A DNA stretch of 22,602 nt from a virus, in the IMG/VR virus record IMGVR_UViG_3300010354_000724, positions 1-22,602 of that record; one strand, given 5' to 3'. Within the stretch, counting starts at the first letter, position 1. Each line of letters begins with the position of its first letter. A program made the translations under genes and the position numbers. Under the pieces are notes generated by a model that worked only from the letters and a program-made list of their open reading frames with translations, made no database searches and was not told where the DNA came from. Shown here piece by piece: positions 1 through 7,060 of the stretch.

Positions 1-210
1 GCGTAAACTATAATCCATAGTAACGATATTAAGACTATTGCGATTATGATGCCAATCGCCCAAAAAGAATCCAGTATCACATCCGTTCTCCTTTGCGGTT
101 TTAATAAACCAATCTACAAAATCCTCACAGTCTTGGTTGTGTACTTGACTATTAGATTTTAGGCCAAAATGTATGTCTGTAAAAAATGCTGCCTTTTTAA
201 ATAAACTCAT
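1..210 (-). CDS. 47: gp47-like recombination endonuclease subunit (Mre11/SbcD family), 5' part only
   Basis: This is the N-terminal 70 codons of a minus-strand gene that runs off the left edge. The protein begins MSLFKKAAFFTDIHFGLKSN. Two metallophosphoesterase signatures are visible: D-x-H at residues 12-14 (TDIHFG) and G-D-x-H-x-x-R at 51-57 (GDWHHNR), which supply metal and catalytic ligands in the Mre11/SbcD/gp47 family. In T4, gp47 pairs with the ATPase gp46 to process DNA ends for recombination-dependent replication and host DNA breakdown; that role is inferred here. The start ATG (208-210) overlaps the gene 55 stop by four bases (ATGA), so the two genes are probably translationally coupled from the promoter upstream of gene 55. 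A gene 46 would be expected beyond the edge. The family is well supported; the exact T4 name rests on the neighbourhood. Confidence 0.88.
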   Translation of the reverse strand, partial: MSLFKKAAFFTDIHFGLKSNSQVHNQDCEDFVDWFIKTAKENGCDTGFFLGDWHHNRNSLNIVTMDYSLR

Positions 211-1028
211 TCCTCTTCTCTTTCGAATCTACGTAAACTTGCGGCGTGCTCTGCGTTACTAGTTCTAGTGTAACTGGGAGCCATATCATTCATCTCTAAG
301 ATATCATCTCTAATATTTTGATTACGTTTTTCAATATTGATTATTCTAACAAAACTATTAGTAACAGCAGCAGTAAAATAAGCAAAAGGATTGTTCGACT
401 TAGATTCATTAAATTGTAGACCTACTTGTGTGAGTTGTAATATGGCCTGTGCTCGCATTTCATCATTGTAGGTATAACCACGAACATTGCCACGGGTAGC
501 ATAACGTTCACACAATTTAATATACATACGTGCTAGATTATTAGTAATTTGTCCATGATCTTTGCTAAACTTACCACTTTTAACACCGCCTCTCCAGTGG
601 CTTTTTCCAACACATATTAGTTCATCGTTTTCATCGAACTTCCAGTGTTGAAAAGGTGGAAAGTTTACACGATCATGACTATCTGCTTCAGTTTTTTGAC
701 TTTTCTTACGTGTTTTGTTTACAGGAATATGTTCATAAGTCATAATTCTAAATACTAAATCAGTTTTGGCCATTTTTTTATAATCAACTTCACATTCAGA
801 TAGTTTAACTTTTTCACCCGCTTCTTTTCTTTTGGCAAATAGTTCATCACCTATTCTTTTAGCACGATTACGTTTGGCTTCGGCTATAGTTCTAATATTA
901 ATTTTATCCTTATTAGTAAGAATTATATCATATTGATGAAATTCTGGCTTGCTATAACTGCAATATGTATTCTTACTTTTGTGTATTTCTTCTAATAAGT
1001 CTTTATTGTTGAGATAATTTACGGACAT
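207..1028 (-). CDS. 55: gp55-like RNA polymerase sigma factor for late transcription
   Basis: The 273-residue product is a phage sigma factor that directs host RNA polymerase to late promoters. Two blocks match T4 gp55 as remembered: the N-terminal NYLNNKDLLEEI (T4 NYVNNKELLQAI), and the segment from GYTYNDEM (residue 184) through FNESKSNNPFAYFTAA to FVRIINIEKRNQ (about 238), the sigma region-2-like core. T4 gp55 is about 185 residues. The extra length lies between these blocks (about 20-180), a basic segment containing AEAKRNRAKR and FPPFQHWKFDENDE. The tail SLRRFEREEE may correspond to the T4 clamp-binding SLDFLYE end but has lost most of its hydrophobic residues. The start is ATG at 1026-1028, with AAAGGA nine bases upstream (1038-1043 on the complement). 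The gene overlaps gp47 by four bases and is divergent from the baseplate operon that it should switch on. Confidence 0.93.
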   Translation of the reverse strand: MSVNYLNNKDLLEEIHKSKNTYCSYSKPEFHQYDIILTNKDKINIRTIAEAKRNRAKRIGDELFAKRKEAGEKVKLSECEVDYKKMAKTDLVFRIMTYEHIPVNKTRKKSQKTEADSHDRVNFPPFQHWKFDENDELICVGKSHWRGGVKSGKFSKDHGQITNNLARMYIKLCERYATRGNVRGYTYNDEMRAQAILQLTQVGLQFNESKSNNPFAYFTAAVTNSFVRIINIEKRNQNIRDDILEMNDMAPSYTRTSNAEHAASLRRFEREEE

Positions 1029-1041
1029 ATGGTTCCATCCT

Positions 1042-1077
1042 TTGGTTTATTATAAACTACGTACATTTAAAAGTCAA
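1042..1077 (-). promoter_or_regulatory. sigma70-type promoter for genes 55 and 47
   Basis: On the minus strand TTGACT (1072-1077) and TATAAT (1049-1054) are separated by exactly 17 bases, five of six and six of six matches to the bacterial housekeeping consensus. The predicted start lies near 1042, so the leader would be only about 14 nt with the ribosome binding site almost at its 5' end. This fits early or middle expression of gene 55 by unmodified host polymerase. The elements are seen directly; the start point is inferred. Confidence 0.72.
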
Positions 1078-1088
1078 ATAAATATTTG
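1075..1088. repeat. 14-bp palindrome centred on the late box
   Basis: CAAATA and TATTTG flank a central AA, giving a two-fold symmetric site. It spans the late box and the outer half of the gene 55 -35 element. It could be an operator, but in AT-rich DNA a 6-bp inverted repeat can arise by chance. Confidence 0.35.
1077..1084 (+). promoter_or_regulatory. T4-type late promoter box ahead of the baseplate operon
   Basis: AATAAATA differs from the T4 late consensus TATAAATA at the first base. It ends 19 bases before the ATG of the first structural gene. The identical octamer occurs at 7035-7042, 18 bases before gene 6. In T4 the late start lies a few bases after the box, which here puts it near 1090, right at the AAGGAG ribosome binding site. 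The box overlaps the divergent sigma70 -35 element by one base. Confidence 0.6.
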
Positions 1089-1103
1089 CCAAGGAGACCT
1101 AAA

Positions 1104-2117
1104 ATGACATTATTGCTACCCGATCTCAATGGAGGAGTAAAACTAGGAGCCTCAGGTCCAAGTATTGACAGCGTACTAGGAGGTGCTAAAGATGCTCTAA
1201 GTTCAGGAGTAAGCAATTTCATGAGTAGTATAAGGTCTAAAAATTTGGGCGGAGCCAAATCAACTAGCAAAAACACAGAATCCAAAGCCACTTTTAGTGA
1301 TGGCGGAAATCCTGCAGATTGGCGTGTACGATTAAGCATACCACCTGGTGAAACTTGGAAAAGTGATTTATTCAAGCCCCTAAGAAATTCTGGCGGATTA
1401 GTATTTCCCTACACTCCAACCATAACTATCAATCATCAAGCCAATTACCAAGAACAACCAATAACACATCAAAACTATCAATTTGTAGCATATCAATATA
1501 GTAAAGTTAGTGATATTCAAATTATAGGTGATTTTGTAGTAGAAAACGCAGAACAAGCACAATACTGGTTGTCAGCTGTACATTTTTTAAGAAGTGTTAC
1601 CAAAATGTACACTGGCGAGGATGAAAAAACAGCAGGCAATCCACCTCCTCTCATGGTATTTAACGCTTACGGGGATTATGTGTTTAAAAATATACCTGTT
1701 GTAGTAAAAGGATTCAGTGTTACCTTGCCCAAGGAAGTAGACTATATTACAACAAAGATTACTGAATTACCCAGACCAAGAACTGCTGCTGCTGATAGTG
1801 GTGGTGGTGCTTTGGATGCATTGGGTAGGACAGCAGGATTCCTATCAGGAGTAGCCAGTGCCATAGGACAAACAAAGGTAGCAGGTGCTATCAATGCTGC
1901 TAATGCAGTGACAAATTTAATTAACGGTACTAGTACTAGTAGAGGTTTTGGTGGCAGTGTACAACCAGGTGGTAAGAGTGGAGAAAACGATAGTCACGTT
2001 CCAACTCAAAGCAGTTTCACTGTGACCATAATGCCTGTATACAGTAGAACAAGAGTTAGAGAATTCAGTCTAGCCAAATTTGTACAAGGCAATTATGTTA
2101 AGGATGGGTACCTATAA
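1104..2117 (+). CDS. 48: gp48-like baseplate tail-tube cap / tube initiator
   Basis: This 337-residue protein probably caps the baseplate hub and starts tail-tube polymerisation, the role of gp48 (and gp54) in T4. Visible features are an Ala/Gly/Ser-rich N-terminus (1-68), a beta-rich core with NPADWRVRLSIP (69-80), FPYTPTITI (101-109) and HFLRSVTKMYTG (160-171), then PVVVKGFSVTLPKEVDYI (198-215). A low-complexity Ala/Gly helical insert (about 228-300) precedes a final strand segment, SSFTVTIMPVYSR. These motifs resemble tube-cap proteins annotated as gp48 in marine T4-like phages. The start is ATG 1104, seven bases after a strong AAGGAG (1091-1096); an in-frame upstream TTG at 1086 has no such signal. 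Its stop overlaps the gene 53 start by one base (TAATG). It could instead be a gp54-like paralogue. Confidence 0.7.
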   Translation: MTLLLPDLNGGVKLGASGPSIDSVLGGAKDALSSGVSNFMSSIRSKNLGGAKSTSKNTESKATFSDGGNPADWRVRLSIPPGETWKSDLFKPLRNSGGLVFPYTPTITINHQANYQEQPITHQNYQFVAYQYSKVSDIQIIGDFVVENAEQAQYWLSAVHFLRSVTKMYTGEDEKTAGNPPPLMVFNAYGDYVFKNIPVVVKGFSVTLPKEVDYITTKITELPRPRTAAADSGGGALDALGRTAGFLSGVASAIGQTKVAGAINAANAVTNLINGTSTSRGFGGSVQPGGKSGENDSHVPTQSSFTVTIMPVYSRTRVREFSLAKFVQGNYVKDGYL

Positions 2118-2419
2118 TGGCAGCAAAATATTCAAGTTCTAGTCCTTGGTATAATACCGCCATAATTAGAGAACAATTAAGTATACTCAGCATTAGACCT
2201 GTCAGTGCTGAAGATGATGATTATCTATACACAATAGAAAGTCAATATGCTAATAGACCAGACTTATTGGCACATGACTTATATGGTGATCATAGATTAT
2301 GGTGGGTATTCACCCAACGTAATTTAGATATTTTGCAGGATCCAATTTTTGATTTTGTTCCAGGAGTACAAATATATCTTCCTAAAGTGAGTAGTTTGAA
2401 AAAAGTTTTAGGAGTCTAA
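2117..2419 (+). CDS. 53: gp53-like baseplate wedge subunit
   Basis: A 100-residue protein carrying the gp53 core: RPVSAEDDDYLYTIESQYAN, RPDLLAHDLYGDHRLWWVF (about 47-65) and DPIFDFVPGVQIYLP near the end. In T4, gp53 clamps wedges together around the hub and has a LysM-like region. The match here is to the RPDLLA-LYGD-LWW signature common to this family. T4 gp53 is about 196 residues, so this is a short form that lacks the C-terminal part. The gene starts within the preceding stop codon, with the purine run AAGGATGGG just upstream. It is one base from the next gene, as expected for stoichiometric baseplate parts made from one message. Confidence 0.82.
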   Translation: MAAKYSSSSPWYNTAIIREQLSILSIRPVSAEDDDYLYTIESQYANRPDLLAHDLYGDHRLWWVFTQRNLDILQDPIFDFVPGVQIYLPKVSSLKKVLGV

Positions 2420-2420
2420 T

Positions 2421-4928
2421 ATGGGCTTATCAATTAAGAGTCTAGCCAAAGCAGCCGTAGCCACAGCAGCCACAGCAGTAGGTGCCAAGGTTCTTAGTGG
2501 TACAAACCCTGCTGCTGGACTACAAACAGCACTAGGCAATGCAGCCAATGGTTTAGGTAACATAGGTCAAAACTTAAACAATCTAGTTAACAGTAAGTTA
2601 GGATTACCTGGTGTTCCTATTTCTGGATTTAGTCCTGGTGAATTAAGTTCAGGTACTCAAGTAGCCACAGTGATTCCTGGTGCAGTAGATGAAGATCCTA
2701 TTCCACTAGGACTTTCCCCACCTTTTCCTAATGAATTACATGATTACGCCAGTTACAATTGTATTTGGACATTAAGTGCCCTAAGTAGAGCACATTTAAA
2801 TTTTCCAAATGATAGTTACAGAAAAGGTATATTAGGTCCTATAATTTTAAAAAGTGCTAGCGGTAATCCAGATGATAGAATAGCATTGAGTCAATTTACA
2901 CACTCGGCAAACCCAACAGGCAAGTATGATTACTTTATTGAAAATGTTCGTATAACAGGTATCACTGGATTAGATAAAAATACAGGGAATACTAACAGTA
3001 CTGGAATAAGTTTTACAGTAATTGAACCTTATAGTATAGGATTATTTTTTCAAAGTTTACAAGTAGCCGCAGCACAGGTAAAGTATAAAAACTGGGTCGA
3101 GATGCCCGTGTTATTGACCTTAGAATTTATTGGTCACGAAAACCCAGTGTTTCAAAATTGGAAAAGTATTAGAACAAAATACTTCCCTTTAAAAATAGCC
3201 AATATACAAATGAGAGTTACAGAAAGAGGTAGCAGTTATGAATGTACTGCTATCCCTTGGAATGAACGTGCTTTTAGTAAACAAATTAGTACAATTAAAA
3301 ATAATATTACTTGTACTGGTAGAACAGTTCAAGAAATGTTACAAAAAAATGGACCTAATAAAAGTAGAGCCTTACAAAGTGTTATAAATGATGCTCTAGC
3401 CAGTGCAGCCCTAGCAGCATCGCAAGGAAAAAACGAACCTATAATACCAGATAGAGTTTTGATTTTATTTCCTAATAATACTAAAACTGGTGACAATGGA
3501 CTGCAAACAGATGATTCAAGTACGCCAACAGGGGCAACTACAAAGAGTCCTGGACCCAATAATCAAAATGATAGAGGTGTTGCTGAACGATTAGGTGTAG
3601 AACTTGATGGCATAAATTTTATTCAAAATACAAATGTTAATCCTATTGGTATGGCTGATATGGGATTTACTGATCAGAAAAAAGCAGAAGCAGTATTTGG
3701 CAAAGATAATGCTGTATGGGATCCTGATAAGAAAGTTTTTGTTAGGGGTGATATAACAATTAGTAGTAAAGAAGGACAGGCAACTTTTAAACAAGGTCAA
3801 AGTATACCTAATATTATTAATCAAATTATTCTAAGTAGTGATTATCCTAGACAAGCGTTAGACCCAGAGAACTTTGATGAAAAAGGGTTTATTAACTGGT
3901 GGAGAATAGATACACAAATGTATATGTTAGATGGAGAGTCTAACATGACACAAACAGGTAAGTATCCTATGCTTACTGTATATAGAGTTCTTCCACACAA
4001 AGTTCATCATAGCAAATTTGTGGCCACTGATCAACCTGCACAATCAGCACCAGTTAAAAAGACTGTGATTAAGAGTTATAATTACATTTATACCAGTAAA
4101 AATTTAGATATTTTAGATTTTCAAATTAATTTTAATACCAGTTTTTATACTAGTTTAGCAGCAGATAATGCCAAGTTCAACAAAGATATTCAAACTAGGA
4201 GCCAAACAGCCAGTGATGCTACAAAGAGCAAACCAGTTATTGAAGATGGAAGATTAACTAGTAAACGTATCAATGCTGAAGGTAAAGAGTACGATGCCAG
4301 TGAAGAATACAAATCAGGTAAACATGGAAACTTAAAAGTTGGCGATACAATGAGCCAAATAACACAAATTAGAAATGAGGAAATTAATATTGGTGCCAAT
4401 CAAGGTGGTACTTCAGGTGAAGATCCAGGTAGATTGGCAGCAAGACAATTTCATAAAGCCATTAATCAATCAACAGACATGGTGACACTGACCATGAAAA
4501 TACTTGGTGATCCTTTTTATATGGGTGATAGTGGTATGGGAAATTACACAGCACAAGCCACAGATGTAGAAGGAATGAACAGTGACTTTGCCATAAACTA
4601 TCAACGTGGTGAAGTTTACATAGAAGTAAATTTTAAAAATCCTATAGATATAAATCATAGTGACGGTGTATTGGCTTACGAATTTCCTAAAGGCGATTAC
4701 ATTCCATCTTTTAGTGGATTGTATAAAGTAGCAAAGGTAGAAAGTACAATTGATCGAGGGCTTTTTACACAACAATTAGATTTATTACGTATGCCAAATC
4801 AAATGAAACAAGAAGGTCCAGCAGTTAAACCAACTACAGTGGCCACACAACAAACACAAGGATGGAAGCCTGGTGAAGATATTGCAGGAATACCTTATGG
4901 TGATGAAGATTCAGGGGAGTGGACCTAA
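2421..4928 (+). CDS. putative gp27-like baseplate hub structural protein (835 aa)
   Basis: This large structural protein sits directly upstream of the spike gene 5, with its TAA overlapping the gp5 ATG by one base. The N-terminus is Ala/Gly-rich (AAVATAATAVGAK, residues 11-23; low complexity to about 60). Residues about 108-310 look like a hub-type beta domain, with YNCIWTLSALS, FTVIEPYSIGLFFQSLQ (198-214), MPVLLTLEFIGHE (228-240) and TERGSSYECTAIPWNERA. This pattern resembles the gp27/VgrG-type ring proteins that hold the spike. The C-terminal part has ILGDPFYMG (about 694-702) and FSGLYKVAKVES followed by RGLFTQQLDLLRM (about 764-790), again typical of tail hub proteins. A long polar linker (about 355-430) separates the two parts. 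T4 gp27 is about 391 residues, so a hub role is an inference from motif style and position. Ribosome binding site AGGAG (2410-2414) lies six bases before the ATG. Confidence 0.55.
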   Translation: MGLSIKSLAKAAVATAATAVGAKVLSGTNPAAGLQTALGNAANGLGNIGQNLNNLVNSKLGLPGVPISGFSPGELSSGTQVATVIPGAVDEDPIPLGLSPPFPNELHDYASYNCIWTLSALSRAHLNFPNDSYRKGILGPIILKSASGNPDDRIALSQFTHSANPTGKYDYFIENVRITGITGLDKNTGNTNSTGISFTVIEPYSIGLFFQSLQVAAAQVKYKNWVEMPVLLTLEFIGHENPVFQNWKSIRTKYFPLKIANIQMRVTERGSSYECTAIPWNERAFSKQISTIKNNITCTGRTVQEMLQKNGPNKSRALQSVINDALASAALAASQGKNEPIIPDRVLILFPNNTKTGDNGLQTDDSSTPTGATTKSPGPNNQNDRGVAERLGVELDGINFIQNTNVNPIGMADMGFTDQKKAEAVFGKDNAVWDPDKKVFVRGDITISSKEGQATFKQGQSIPNIINQIILSSDYPRQALDPENFDEKGFINWWRIDTQMYMLDGESNMTQTGKYPMLTVYRVLPHKVHHSKFVATDQPAQSAPVKKTVIKSYNYIYTSKNLDILDFQINFNTSFYTSLAADNAKFNKDIQTRSQTASDATKSKPVIEDGRLTSKRINAEGKEYDASEEYKSGKHGNLKVGDTMSQITQIRNEEINIGANQGGTSGEDPGRLAARQFHKAINQSTDMVTLTMKILGDPFYMGDSGMGNYTAQATDVEGMNSDFAINYQRGEVYIEVNFKNPIDINHSDGVLAYEFPKGDYIPSFSGLYKVAKVESTIDRGLFTQQLDLLRMPNQMKQEGPAVKPTTVATQQTQGWKPGEDIAGIPYGDEDSGEWT

Positions 4929-6565
4929 TGCCTGAAGAGTCACGTGCCCCGATAGAATCTAATAGCAGTGACCCTGGCCCGTTCTTGGCCAAGGTAGTAA
5001 GCCACCTTGACCCTAAATATATGGGCAGTCTTGAAGTACAATTGCTCAAACAGGTTGGTGATGCTCCCAAGGCCGAAGGTCAACTTTACATTGTAAAATA
5101 TGCTAGCCCATTTTGGGGACAAACTGGTTTTGAATTTAATAACGAAGAAAATACCTACGACGGTACACAAAAAAGTTATGGCTTTTGGATGATACCACCA
5201 GATGTAGGCAGCACGGTACTTGTCATATTTGCTGAAGGAGATCCTAAACAAGGTTATTGGATAGCCTGTGTACAAGACTTGGACATGAATTTTATGACTC
5301 CAGGATATGCTACTACAAGTTTTAACGAAGATGGTGATGAGGAACGTGTACCTGTAGCAGAATATAATAAAAAAGTAGATCAACCTTTACCCAAAGATAC
5401 TACCAAAGTTAAAAAACCCAAACACAAATATTTTGTAGACATATTAAAAGAACAAGGACTTATGCTGGATGACATACGTGGCTTAACAACCAGTAGCGCA
5501 CGTAGAGAAGTTCCCAGTATGGTCTTTGGCATTAGTACACCAGGACCCGTAGATAAAGATGGTCCAACAGGTAAAGTAGGTAAAGCAGAACACGAAATTA
5601 CTGGTGCTCCCATAAGCAGACTAGGTGGTTCAAGTTTTGTTATGGATGATGGTGATGACAAATTTGAACGCAAGACCAAGGCCAGTGAAGGTCCACCAGA
5701 CTATGCCACCGTAGAAGATGGTGAGAAGGGTGACAATAAAATACCTCACAATGAACTCATACGCATACGCACACGTACTGGGCATCAAATTCTACTGCAT
5801 AACAGCGAAGATTTAATTTATATAGGCAATGCTCGTGGTACATCTTGGATAGAACTGACCAGTGATGGCAAGATGGATATCTATTGTGAAGATAGTGTGA
5901 GCGTACATACTAAAAATGATTTTAACTTGTATGCTGACCGCGATATCAATATGGAAGCAGGGCGTAACTTTAACATAAAAGTTAAAGAAGAAATGCATAC
6001 TCACGTATTAAAAGATCATGTCTTAATTGTAGATGAGAATCAAAAAATACACATTAAGATGAAGCGTGATGAAACCATAGAACAAGAACTTAAACAAAAA
6101 GTTGTAGGTAGAGTGGATGTATATCATAGCAATGCTTTTAGGCACTATGCCGCTGATTATTATGATATCAGTGTTGGTGGACACTTGTATATGACCAGTG
6201 GTGGTACTAATGAAACAAGAGCAGGCGGTAACATTATAGAAACTGCACCAAACATACATATGAATGGACCAGGTGCAGCGCAGGCCAGTGTGGCAGATGA
6301 AGCAGAACTACCTAAATTGCTTAAAACTCATAGCGTACCAGATCAAGAAGGTTCAGAATTATTTCAAACTATTATGCGTCGTGTGCCCATTAAGGAGCCT
6401 TGGCCACATCATGAAAACTTAGATCCTATGGAATTTAAGCCTGATAAAACTGATAGAGATCTTGAAGGAAGATATGAAGATAATAGCGAGTTTTTACTAA
6501 AACCAGAATATTTTAAGAAATATACTACTAAATTGGACACGTTTGCCAAGAACAAACGTGATTAA
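4928..6565 (+). CDS. 5: gp5-like baseplate hub spike protein without lysozyme domain
   Basis: The 545-residue central spike protein. Residues about 18-130 form the OB-fold region (FLAKVVSHLDPKYMGSLEV, then FWMIPPDVGSTVLVIFAEGD and GYWIACVQD). Residues about 276-440 show the short alternating strands of the trimeric beta-helix: IRIRTRTGHQILLHN, WIELTSDGKMDIYCEDSVSV, DINMEAGRNFNIKVKEEM. T4 gp5 (about 575 residues) carries a lysozyme domain between these parts. Here the interval holds a polar linker with MVFGISTPGP and GGSSFVMDDGDD and no lysozyme-like sequence. After the helix comes an extra tail with MRRVPIKEPWPHHENLDP (483-500), a motif seen in related marine phage spikes. The start is ATG 4928, eight bases after AGGGGAG; a GTG at 4919 lies inside that signal and is rejected. 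Confidence 0.88.
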   Translation: MPEESRAPIESNSSDPGPFLAKVVSHLDPKYMGSLEVQLLKQVGDAPKAEGQLYIVKYASPFWGQTGFEFNNEENTYDGTQKSYGFWMIPPDVGSTVLVIFAEGDPKQGYWIACVQDLDMNFMTPGYATTSFNEDGDEERVPVAEYNKKVDQPLPKDTTKVKKPKHKYFVDILKEQGLMLDDIRGLTTSSARREVPSMVFGISTPGPVDKDGPTGKVGKAEHEITGAPISRLGGSSFVMDDGDDKFERKTKASEGPPDYATVEDGEKGDNKIPHNELIRIRTRTGHQILLHNSEDLIYIGNARGTSWIELTSDGKMDIYCEDSVSVHTKNDFNLYADRDINMEAGRNFNIKVKEEMHTHVLKDHVLIVDENQKIHIKMKRDETIEQELKQKVVGRVDVYHSNAFRHYAADYYDISVGGHLYMTSGGTNETRAGGNIIETAPNIHMNGPGAAQASVADEAELPKLLKTHSVPDQEGSELFQTIMRRVPIKEPWPHHENLDPMEFKPDKTDRDLEGRYEDNSEFLLKPEYFKKYTTKLDTFAKNKRD

Positions 6566-6573
6566 ATAATGAT

Positions 6574-7014
6574 ATGGCCATACAAAGATTATATGAAAAA
6601 TTAGTAGTTAAGGGCAATACCCCTAAGGATCTGCCACCACTACCTAGAACTTATAGAGGGTTTAGTACTATAAGTGAGGACAGTGAAAACTATAGTTTGT
6701 ATGATCTAGGACTAATTAAACAGGATTTAATCAATCATTTTCACATAAGACAGGGCGAAAAACTCAGTGATCCCACATTTGGTACCATAATTTGGGACTG
6801 TATTTTTGAACCAATGACTGAAGATCTAAAGGAACTTATAGTAAAAGACGTAGAAAGAATTATAAACTTTGATCCAAGAGTTACAGCAAAAGATGTAGTA
6901 ATAACAGCCTATGAATCAGGTATTCAAATTGAATGTGAACTTACTTATTTGCCCTATAACGTAAGTGAAGTACTACGCTTTAGATTTGATCAAAGTGCAG
7001 GGTTAACCAGTTAA
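6574..7014 (+). CDS. 25: gp25-like baseplate wedge subunit
   Basis: A 146-residue member of the GPW/gp25 family, slightly longer than T4 gp25 (about 132). It is a conserved core of contractile baseplates that joins gp6 and gp53 at the sheath attachment point. Family features seen are YRGFSTISED (27-36), a helix DLGLIKQDLINHFHIRQGE (44-62), SDPTFGTIIWDCIFEP (65-80) and a C-terminal strand pair around IQIECELTYLP. The start lies eight bases after the gp5 stop, and no Shine-Dalgarno sequence is visible before it. Translation probably depends on ribosomes finishing gp5. The classic EPR triplet of T6SS TssE relatives is represented only by FEP at 78-80. Confidence 0.9.
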   Translation: MAIQRLYEKLVVKGNTPKDLPPLPRTYRGFSTISEDSENYSLYDLGLIKQDLINHFHIRQGEKLSDPTFGTIIWDCIFEPMTEDLKELIVKDVERIINFDPRVTAKDVVITAYESGIQIECELTYLPYNVSEVLRFRFDQSAGLTS

Positions 7015-7034
7015 ACTAGCAGTTATTAGTTAAC

Positions 7035-7042
7035 AATAAATA
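7035..7042 (+). promoter_or_regulatory. T4-type late promoter box ahead of gene 6
   Basis: AATAAATA, identical to the box at 1077-1084, lies in the 46-base gap between genes 25 and 6, 18 bases before the gene 6 ATG. GAGGA (7050-7054) follows as ribosome binding site. It would let genes 6 and onward be transcribed independently of the upstream hub genes. Confidence 0.55.
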
Positions 7043-7060
7043 TTAAGATGAGGATAATGT

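Noticed and set aside
1051-1059. TATAAACTA on the plus strand as the late promoter of the baseplate operon
   Set aside because: It is the complement region of the gene 55 -10 element, and the spacing to the start is not shared with gene 6. AATAAATA at 1077 matches the gene 6 arrangement much better.
1086-1103. TTG at 1086 as the start of the gp48-like gene
   Set aside because: It lies upstream of and reads through the strong AAGGAG signal that is correctly spaced for ATG 1104.
4919-4927. GTG at 4919 as the start of gp5
   Set aside because: The codon overlaps the AGGGGAG ribosome site itself; ATG 4928 has proper spacing and the usual overlap with the upstream stop.
1067-5679. Several open frames of 60-150 codons on the minus strand opposite genes 48, the hub gene and 5
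   Set aside because: They lie fully inside strongly supported plus-strand genes, show low-complexity or Cys/Ile/Phe-rich translations typical of antisense reading, and lack convincing start signals.
7010-7034. Hairpin GTTAAACTA-loop-TAGTTAAC at the end of gene 25 as a terminator
   Set aside because: The stem is almost all A/T with a bulged base, and no T-run follows. A late box begins immediately after, so any effect is more likely weak pausing or chance.
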